Assembly: GCA_050123375.1 (NCBI GenBank)
Contig: JASFHF010000020.1
Location: 1-37,999 of the forward strand
From: JASFHF01 sp050123375
GTDB taxonomy: Bacteria; Pseudomonadota; Gammaproteobacteria; UBA12402
Reading direction: 5' to 3'
DNA: 37,999 nt
In this document: positions 33,126-37,999 of the stretch, in pieces
Layout of the letters: the number at the start of each line of letters is the position of its first letter
Numbering within the stretch: position 1 is the first letter of the stretch
The notes under the pieces: generated by a model
Seen by the model: only the letters and a program-made list of their open reading frames with translations
What the model was told of the DNA's origin: nothing
Database searches by the model: none
Program-made: the position numbers and the translations under genes

Positions 33126-33158
33126 GGGGTCAAATCTTGATTCTCACATTCTGACACT
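33126..33158. repeat. REP-like motif related to sequences at 285, 35462 and 37563
   Basis: GGGGTCAAATCTTGATTCTC then ACATTCTGACACT matches the start of the motif at 285-317 (GTCAAATCTTGA-TCT shared). It also shares GTCAA-TCTT with the two 17-bp direct repeats around the FRG-CDPS module. Sequences of this type commonly mark the ends of RAYT/REP-related elements, from memory. It touches the stop codon of the next gene. Confidence 0.4.
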
Positions 33159-34189
33159 TAATGCTTAATTTGATTAATAATAATCGCGATCGCTTTTTTA
33201 TCATCCTGAGAAAGCATCACATTGCTATAGCTTGGATTGCGGACATACCACCACTGCTTGTCAAAATATGCTTGAAGCCTAGGGTTCTTAAAAACCCGGC
33301 CATATTGAGCAAAAATCATATTCTTTAATAAATTTAGCTTTGCCTTGGTAAGTTTTTTTAAAACAGCTTTATCATCTAATATTTTGTAAATAAACCGATA
33401 ACGCAGATAATCCTGACCAGTCTGCAAACATAAATCAAAATCTTTTGTGGGATGAAAATTTTTAAGATCCCAAACATATTTTCTATTGGCCTTTGAACCA
33501 ATTATTTTAACACCAGGCGGCGTTGACTCGAAATATTGAGACTCTCGTGCTGGTAATTCACGACACATGCGTGTAGGCACATTCGGAATCACCTCAATCT
33601 TCATGTGACCAATTTTGCCTCCTTGCCACATCGCCCCGGTTTTTAACACATATGATACATATGAATGACCAAGAGCATTGACAGTAATACCCGTAGAATA
33701 TTCATGACGTATTTTAATCGTTTGCCTCGGAGCAAATACAATATTCCAAATATAAGCATGCTTATAATACATTTCTTTATCACGTCTGGCAGCAATTTTA
33801 TATCGTTTTACCGGAACTAACACGCCGTTAATCCAAACTGAAAAATTATAAACCAGAGGATCACCAATGTTCGCTGAATAACCATAAGGTGTGACTATTT
33901 CACCAATCCGCTCCCGTACAGGTAATGGAAAGCCCATTCTGAATTTGAGTATTTTATCCCGCGTGTTTTTAAAAGTAAAAAGGCATGTTACATGCCATGC
34001 CCCTTTAAAATTTTTTCGATTAATATCATTACCGCGAAGCGCGATATAATCATTTACCATTTTAACGCCAGACTGCTTGATTGGAAAAGGTAATGCACCA
34101 GATCCGCCAAATGCAGTATCATCAGCATTTGCAACTGCAAAATGTAATAAAACCACAACTGATATACAAAACAACAAATTTTTCATCAT
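33158..34189 (-). CDS. Secreted DUF4424-like protein with C-terminal YARHG domain
   Basis: A 343-aa exported protein. A signal peptide is evident (MKNLLFCISVVVLLHFAVANA, cleavage before DDTAFGG). The middle is beta-rich, with HVTCLFTFKNTRDKILKFRM, GFPLPVRE, TIKIRHEYSTGI and KYVWDLKNFHPTKDFDL. This resembles DUF4424 periplasmic proteins (DDSAFGG at the mature N-terminus, a 'r.....v.y.f.n' core). The last 60 residues form a YARHG domain: LNLLKNMIFAQYGRVFKNPR followed by LQAYFDKQWWYVRNPSY, with QY replacing RH in the name motif. AAGGA lies 8-9 nt before the ATG at 34189, and a second ATG follows. Periplasmic or cell-surface role; function unknown. Confidence 0.7.
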   Translation of the reverse strand: MMKNLLFCISVVVLLHFAVANADDTAFGGSGALPFPIKQSGVKMVNDYIALRGNDINRKNFKGAWHVTCLFTFKNTRDKILKFRMGFPLPVRERIGEIVTPYGYSANIGDPLVYNFSVWINGVLVPVKRYKIAARRDKEMYYKHAYIWNIVFAPRQTIKIRHEYSTGITVNALGHSYVSYVLKTGAMWQGGKIGHMKIEVIPNVPTRMCRELPARESQYFESTPPGVKIIGSKANRKYVWDLKNFHPTKDFDLCLQTGQDYLRYRFIYKILDDKAVLKKLTKAKLNLLKNMIFAQYGRVFKNPRLQAYFDKQWWYVRNPSYSNVMLSQDDKKAIAIIINQIKH

Positions 34190-34304
34190 CACATAAATCC
34201 TTTTATAAGGGACAATACAAACACCTTTAAAAGAAGAATAAACAATCCAAACTCAAAAAGCAAGTCATTAAAAAATGTCAAAATGCGAGATTTATAGCCC
34301 GTTG

Positions 34305-34336
34305 TGTCATACTGCGGCTTGACCGCGGTATCCACA
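34305..34336. repeat. REP-like palindrome, third copy
   Basis: TGTCATACTGCGGCTTGACC followed by GCGGTATCCACA. The stem ATACTGCGG/CCGCGGTAT pairs at 9 of 9 if one G-T wobble is allowed. It shares GCGGCTTGACCGCGG with the complement of the copy at 19454. It lies in the 300-base gap between two divergent genes for exported proteins; nothing else is recognised there. Confidence 0.7.
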
Positions 34337-34497
34337 AGGATAACACCAATTTTTAAATTTCGCATCTTCTCTTTACATCACTAGCAACAATCTTTACACT
34401 ATAAAGAGGTTGTTTTTAATTTAACTATGGTTTATCACATCTAAACTTTTGCAACTGTTTGATATATATGACCATGATATTAATGGGATCAGAAACC

Positions 34498-35457
34498 ATG
34501 AGACATCATTTTTTGCAATCTTGCCTTCTACTTATTATTGTTATCACATTATCGACGACCACGTACGCAACTTCAACTAAGACAACCAACCAAATTTGTC
34601 ATACTTTTGACACCTGCATTCCACTAGCTAAAAAAGGTTTTGCAAATTCGCAATCCTCGCTTGGCGTATTATATTTCAAAAAAAAGCAATATGACAAAGC
34701 AGCTTATTGGTTCCAACAATCAGCAAATCAAGGGTACGGAATGGCGCAAGCTAATTTAGCTTATCTTTATTTATCCGGCAAGGGCGTAAAACAAAACATT
34801 AAAAAAGCTGTTGATTTATACAAAAAATCCGCAAAACAAGGTGTAGCTTTAGGACAAAGCAATCTAGGTTATTTATTTTTACGAGGTGTTGGCGTTGAAA
34901 AAAACCCAAAAATTGCCGCATATTGGTTTAAAAAAGCTGCACAACAAAACAATTCATTTGCATTATTTCAATTAGCCCTAATGTATAACCAAGGAATTGG
35001 TGTCGCGCAAAATTCCGCAACCGCAATAAAACTATATAAAAAAGCCGCTGAATTAGGCTCTATACACGCTCAACATAATCTTGGTGTTTTGTATTATTCC
35101 GGACATATCGTTCAACAAAACTTTAAAAAAGCATTCAAACTTTTTTATCAAGCAGCAAAAAATGGATTACCACAATCTCAATATAATGTTGCTATAATGT
35201 ATGCAAAAGGCCAAGGCGTTAAACGTAATTATAAAAAGTCAATCTATTGGTTTTCAAAAGCAGCAAATCAAAATATTGCAGAAGCACAAACTGAGTTAGG
35301 TGCAATGTATCTTTATGGCAAGGGCGTTAAAAAAAATTATACAAAAGCCCTTTATTGGATGAAAAAAGCAGCGAAAAATGGCTCGACAAGAGCAAAAAAA
35401 GTCATACAAATTATCAACAATGAACTTAAAAAGCGCGGCAGCAAAACAAGATTGTGA
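34498..35457 (+). CDS. Secreted Sel1-like repeat protein
   Basis: A 319-aa exported solenoid. ATG at 34498 is chosen because it gives a typical signal peptide (MRHHFLQSCLLLIIVITLST then TTYA); the frame extends 39 nt upstream. After a short Cys-containing segment come seven 35-36-residue Sel1 repeats, from about residue 48 to 300. Examples are AQANLAYLYLSGKGVKQNIK and AQTELGAMYLYGKGVKKNYT, each followed by 'KA..w..KAA..g'. Sel1 proteins mediate protein-protein contacts. In Legionella several (LpnE, EnhC, LidL) take part in host-cell entry and trafficking, so a host-interaction role is plausible but not shown. The C-terminal end is Lys/Arg rich. Confidence 0.85.
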   Translation: MRHHFLQSCLLLIIVITLSTTTYATSTKTTNQICHTFDTCIPLAKKGFANSQSSLGVLYFKKKQYDKAAYWFQQSANQGYGMAQANLAYLYLSGKGVKQNIKKAVDLYKKSAKQGVALGQSNLGYLFLRGVGVEKNPKIAAYWFKKAAQQNNSFALFQLALMYNQGIGVAQNSATAIKLYKKAAELGSIHAQHNLGVLYYSGHIVQQNFKKAFKLFYQAAKNGLPQSQYNVAIMYAKGQGVKRNYKKSIYWFSKAANQNIAEAQTELGAMYLYGKGVKKNYTKALYWMKKAAKNGSTRAKKVIQIINNELKKRGSKTRL

Positions 35458-35461
35458 AAAG

Positions 35462-35478
35462 GTGTCAAGTCTTATATT
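35462..35478 (+). repeat. 17-bp direct repeat, left boundary of the FRG-CDPS module
   Basis: GTGTCAAGTCTTATATT, identical to 37563-37579 and in the same orientation. It ends one base before the stop codon of the cyclodipeptide synthase gene. The two copies bracket 2.1 kb holding exactly the two overlapping genes. Confidence 0.85.
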
Positions 35479-35479
35479 A

Positions 35480-36172
35480 TTACGGAATGATAAATTCTGC
35501 CATGATAGTTTTTTTCAGATTCAGGTCTTTTTTTAAAGAGGGGAATTTAATTCCCGTTTGTATATCGCTTATTAATCCACTCATACCAGAGTCACGATAA
35601 GTAGGGTAAACAATCAAATTGTAATTTTTATCATCCATGTATATTCCGTCTAATAATACAGCAAGTTCATGCAATATGTATTGTCCGAGAAATAATTTCT
35701 TCTCTTCCGAAATTGTTTTATTTCTTCTCTCAATGTATTTTTCTGCATAAGCTAACACGGATTTTTTAAAGTCAATGTTTTTATGAAATTCTTCTGTTAC
35801 TCTCTTCAAGCAGATGAAAAATCGAGGCGATTCAATGCTTTCCCATTTTATTATCTTGAATCGTTGCCGCCTATTTATAGAAAGATTTTTAAATACATCA
35901 TCGAAAAAAACTTGATATTTATCTCCATCCCTAATAGCTCTTGATAATGAGCCAGGTTTGGTATAATGACTAAATGCTAAATAATTAAATCTGGCGATTT
36001 TATCGGCAATCAAAATAGGAATTATGCCCGTGGAATGTTCTTCTGCCCATTCCATATAGGATAATGCAATCTGCTCTGACATAGGTTTAACACCTACACT
36101 AATGCCTATAAAAACTGAATGCTTATTTTTTTCTAATTGTTCAACAGTTGTATTAAATATTTTAATGTCCAT
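35480..36172 (-). CDS. tRNA-dependent cyclodipeptide synthase, XYP subfamily
   Basis: A 230-aa enzyme of the CDPS family, which condenses two aminoacyl-tRNAs to a cyclodipeptide. The nucleophile loop is FIGISVGVKP, with Ser25 equal to AlbC Ser37 and Val28 at position 40. GQYILHELAVLLD gives Tyr165 and Glu169, equal to Tyr178 and Glu182. VYPTYRDSG gives Tyr189-Pro190, equal to 202-203. Distances between these residues match AlbC to within one residue. The non-Asn at 40 with Tyr-Pro at 202-203 marks the XYP group. The ATG at 36172 overlaps the FRG gene by 11 nt, suggesting translational coupling. No tailoring oxidase or methyltransferase is adjacent. Product amino acids cannot be read from sequence. 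Confidence 0.85.
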   Translation of the reverse strand: MDIKIFNTTVEQLEKNKHSVFIGISVGVKPMSEQIALSYMEWAEEHSTGIIPILIADKIARFNYLAFSHYTKPGSLSRAIRDGDKYQVFFDDVFKNLSINRRQRFKIIKWESIESPRFFICLKRVTEEFHKNIDFKKSVLAYAEKYIERRNKTISEEKKLFLGQYILHELAVLLDGIYMDDKNYNLIVYPTYRDSGMSGLISDIQTGIKFPSLKKDLNLKKTIMAEFIIP

Positions 36173-37508
36173 TATTTTTACCAAATTTATTTGTATTTGC
36201 TTGTGAATTTTGTTCATCATCATTACTATTATTAGATACTGGTTTAAAAAATTTCCATTTTCGCTTTATACCTCCAGCATAACTACCACGATCTAAAAAC
36301 AAACTACCATCGTCCATACCTATATTATCAACCAGGTCTTCTTTAATCTGATATTTTTTATCCCATGGGATTTTTACTTTAAATAATATTGGCACATTAT
36401 TATATCCTAATCCCAGGGTATTTCTTATTTTTTTCAGGTTGTTGTAATTTAAAAAGTTTTGTAAAGAATACTCTTTTTCTGGATTTTTTTTGTTACAAGT
36501 TTTTTTTCCACCATGAATTGTAAAGCAGGCATTTTGTGCACGTATTCTATCTTCAAATTGTGTTGGCAAGAGTGCCACAGGCAATTTTAATGAATCAAAA
36601 ATTTTTTCATTTAGCTCTCTATTATTGTTAGGATTAATCATCCCTCTAAAAGCTATAAACTGCACAAGTTTTTCTAATTCCTGCTTATTTCCCAGAAGTG
36701 TATTGGTTAATTCAGCTCGCACCAAAACAGAATTATCTTTCGGAGTGGCAATGCCAACATGTCCTTCGAGTTTAGTTAGTTCGTTTAAGCGCATTGCGTC
36801 TAATATATATAAGTAAGCATCATTCTTTGATATATTTAAGTCAATATGCTGATTGTCAAAAGAGTTTACTAAATTAGTGTCTGATAGTGCAAAATATAAT
36901 GCAACAGAAAATTTCTTTGTCCAGTCTAACAATCTTGTTGGTAATCCAAAATGTTGCATAATTGCCAATTGCTGAAATTTTGTTAAACTCTTCTTTTTCT
37001 CTGTTTCTGATAGCAATACTGAATAAGCCTCATTAAATATACTAGCTTCATCATAATATTCTTCATAATCTATTTCATTAATTTTTATCGTACAAGATCT
37101 AAAGACACCTGGAATAAGTGGATAATCCTGAGTTTGCCCTCTAAAAAATAGGTTAAATCCTGGTGGTAACGGAACATCAATAGGGTTACCTGTAATGTTA
37201 TTGAATATTTTGGTATCAGGATATAGTTTTTTTGATTTCTTTATATTACTTACAAGTTCTAAAGCATTAGCAAAAGAATCGATAGTAAAGCTTGAGCCAT
37301 CTGAATTACATAATTCTCCAGTTGTTTTGCTTACAAACAGTTCCTTATTATTTATTCCTATATTACCCATTTTAATTAGTTTTGAATAATTTAGTTTTGA
37401 ATAATTTAGTTTTGAATAATTTAGTTTTGAATAATTTAGTTTTGAATAATTTAGTTTTGAATAATATTGTATAAGCCCTGATCTTAGTAATTTCAAAAAT
37501 TCTTTCAT
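36162..37508 (-). CDS. FRG-domain protein with N-terminal NYSKL repeats
   Basis: A 448-aa protein named for its FRG motif. LFFRGQTQDYPLIPGVFRS (from about residue 121) is the domain core, followed by LTKFQQLAIMQHFGLPTRLL then DWTKKFSVALYFALSD, the standard second half. A further region contains FIAFRGMINPNNNRELNEKI and PTQFEDRIRAQNACFTIHGG. FRG domains occur in prophage and defence contexts and are suspected toxins or effectors; biochemistry is sparse. The N-terminus has five YSKLN units plus a last YSKL, encoded by a perfect 15-bp tandem array. ATG at 37508 is chosen for AAGGA 7 nt upstream; the frame begins 24 nt earlier. It lies upstream of, and overlaps, a cyclodipeptide synthase gene. 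Confidence 0.85.
   Translation of the reverse strand: MKEFLKLLRSGLIQYYSKLNYSKLNYSKLNYSKLNYSKLNYSKLIKMGNIGINNKELFVSKTTGELCNSDGSSFTIDSFANALELVSNIKKSKKLYPDTKIFNNITGNPIDVPLPPGFNLFFRGQTQDYPLIPGVFRSCTIKINEIDYEEYYDEASIFNEAYSVLLSETEKKKSLTKFQQLAIMQHFGLPTRLLDWTKKFSVALYFALSDTNLVNSFDNQHIDLNISKNDAYLYILDAMRLNELTKLEGHVGIATPKDNSVLVRAELTNTLLGNKQELEKLVQFIAFRGMINPNNNRELNEKIFDSLKLPVALLPTQFEDRIRAQNACFTIHGGKKTCNKKNPEKEYSLQNFLNYNNLKKIRNTLGLGYNNVPILFKVKIPWDKKYQIKEDLVDNIGMDDGSLFLDRGSYAGGIKRKWKFFKPVSNNSNDDEQNSQANTNKFGKNNGH
37376..37465 (-). repeat. In-frame 15-bp tandem array, six perfect copies
   Basis: TTAGTTTTGAATAAT is repeated at 37376, 37391, 37406, 37421, 37436 and 37451 without a mismatch. On the coding strand it encodes the NYSKL repeats of the FRG protein. 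Perfect identity implies recent expansion; a unit length divisible by three keeps the frame whatever the copy number. Confidence 0.97.
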
Positions 37509-37562
37509 TGTTTTGTCCTTTTTTAAGTTCATTGTTTAGCGTTTTACGCCAGTAAAAACAAA

Positions 37563-37579
37563 GTGTCAAGTCTTATATT
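37563..37579 (+). repeat. 17-bp direct repeat, right boundary of the FRG-CDPS module
   Basis: GTGTCAAGTCTTATATT, identical to 35462-35478. It lies 55 bp upstream of the FRG start codon. See the left copy. Confidence 0.85.
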
Positions 37580-37658
37580 TTAAGTTTTATTCTTAAATTG
37601 TGGTGCAGCTTATATGCCCAATTCCTTTAAAATAAACTTAACAAAATAACTCAAATTA

Positions 37659-37999
37659 TCATAACTTCTCATAATCATTATAGCAATTCACAAAAGCACA
37701 ACATAAATATTTACTTAATCTGCTAACTTTCCTTTCTGAGGATATTTTTTCTTCTATTTTAATAGTTAAATCTTTTACTTTCCGATTAGGAGGCTGTTTC
37801 TCCAATTTATTAAAAGTGCTAATAAACCCACTATAAGACAAACTTGTAGTTTGGGTCACAGAGCCAATAGCCACTATTATTTTTTCAAATGAACTAAGCT
37901 GGTTATTCATAATTGTTAAAGCTATATTAATAATACCTACACTTATTGCAGGTGGTAAAGAGATCATGGTTTTGAGAAAAAATAAAATAGTTTGCCCAA
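37659..37999 (-). CDS. Unrecognised membrane-anchored protein, C-terminal part
   Basis: At least 102 residues from an ATG at 37967, but the frame stays open to the window edge and the ATG has no ribosome-binding site. The visible part is therefore probably the C-terminal end of a longer protein. It shows a hydrophobic stretch before and after the ATG (ILFFLKTMISLPPAISVGII then NIALTIM), a Ser/Thr-rich link, and a charged tail (KVKDLTIKIEEKISSERKVS) ending in LSKYLCCAFVNCYNDYEKL. The helix pair plus charged cytosolic tail is reminiscent of SLATT-type transmembrane effectors, but this is only a weak resemblance. It precedes the FRG-CDPS module on the same strand, across the right 17-bp repeat. 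Confidence 0.45.
   Translation of the reverse strand, partial: GQTILFFLKTMISLPPAISVGIINIALTIMNNQLSSFEKIIVAIGSVTQTTSLSYSGFISTFNKLEKQPPNRKVKDLTIKIEEKISSERKVSRLSKYLCCAFVNCYNDYEKL

Noticed and set aside
37376..37465. Regular repeats as a CRISPR array
   Set aside because: The units are 15 bp and directly adjacent with no spacers, and they lie in frame inside a gene. No cas genes are present. The same holds for the 11- and 12-bp arrays at 6080 and 9089.

Overview
The window looks like part of the chromosome of an AT-rich, host-associated gammaproteobacterium, most plausibly of the order Legionellales (Coxiella/Legionella/Rickettsiella-like). This is inferred from content, not from a marker gene. 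The grounds are CsrA, an EtfBA/acyl-CoA dehydrogenase operon, DusB, YheS, LPS-core glycosyltransferases, a secreted Sel1-repeat protein, two large effector-like orphan proteins, and a cyclodipeptide synthase of the XYP subfamily, whose characterised members include proteins from Rickettsiella, Fluoribacter and Parachlamydia.

Region 1 (1-10.8 kb) is accessory DNA. It holds a KAP-family P-loop NTPase, a small DUF3077-like protein behind a structured leader, an AlpA-type excisionase and an ICE-type tyrosine integrase. A 1.6-kb gene-free stretch (4500-6137) follows, rich in nested hairpins; part of it looks like a promoter-driven structured RNA. Then come a P4-type integrase overlapping an AlbA_2/HATPase regulator, a 44-nt copy of a tRNA-Thr 3' half (attachment-site scar), a second AlbA_2 regulator and a remnant of a replication-type AAA ATPase. 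Both AlbA_2 genes are followed 3-4 nt after the stop codon by a tandem array of 11- or 12-bp units.

Region 2 (10.8-24.7 kb) is mostly housekeeping. It has an amidinotransferase, a decayed Bcr/CflA transporter, YheS, DusB, a DUF234-type ATPase behind three TTGCGCAA palindromes, etfB-etfA-acyl-CoA dehydrogenase under a visible promoter, and an LPS-type cluster (GT9 heptosyltransferase, MFS transporter, WaaE-like glycosyltransferase). Intergenic gaps carry two copies of a palindromic MITE-like element and REP-like palindromes.

Region 3 (24.7-35.5 kb) holds host-interaction candidates and small regulators. There is a 500-aa protein with a Cys-His-Asp protease-like motif set and an SDR under an intact 19-bp-spacer MerR-type promoter followed by a wrecked merR. 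A 725-aa protein carries what reads as a degenerate eukaryotic PPP phosphatase core and ends in a Cys-rich CaaX-like tail. A csrA operon encodes a second DUF3077-like protein. A TrmB regulator converges on a GNAT/FemAB-like protein, followed by a DUF4424/YARHG secreted protein and a Sel1 protein.

Region 4 (35.5-38 kb) is a two-gene module: an FRG-domain protein with six in-frame NYSKL repeats, overlapping by 11 nt a cyclodipeptide synthase. The module is bracketed by identical 17-bp direct repeats. This FRG-CDPS pair is the best candidate here for an undescribed system; the structured RNA locus at 5.1-5.7 kb is second.
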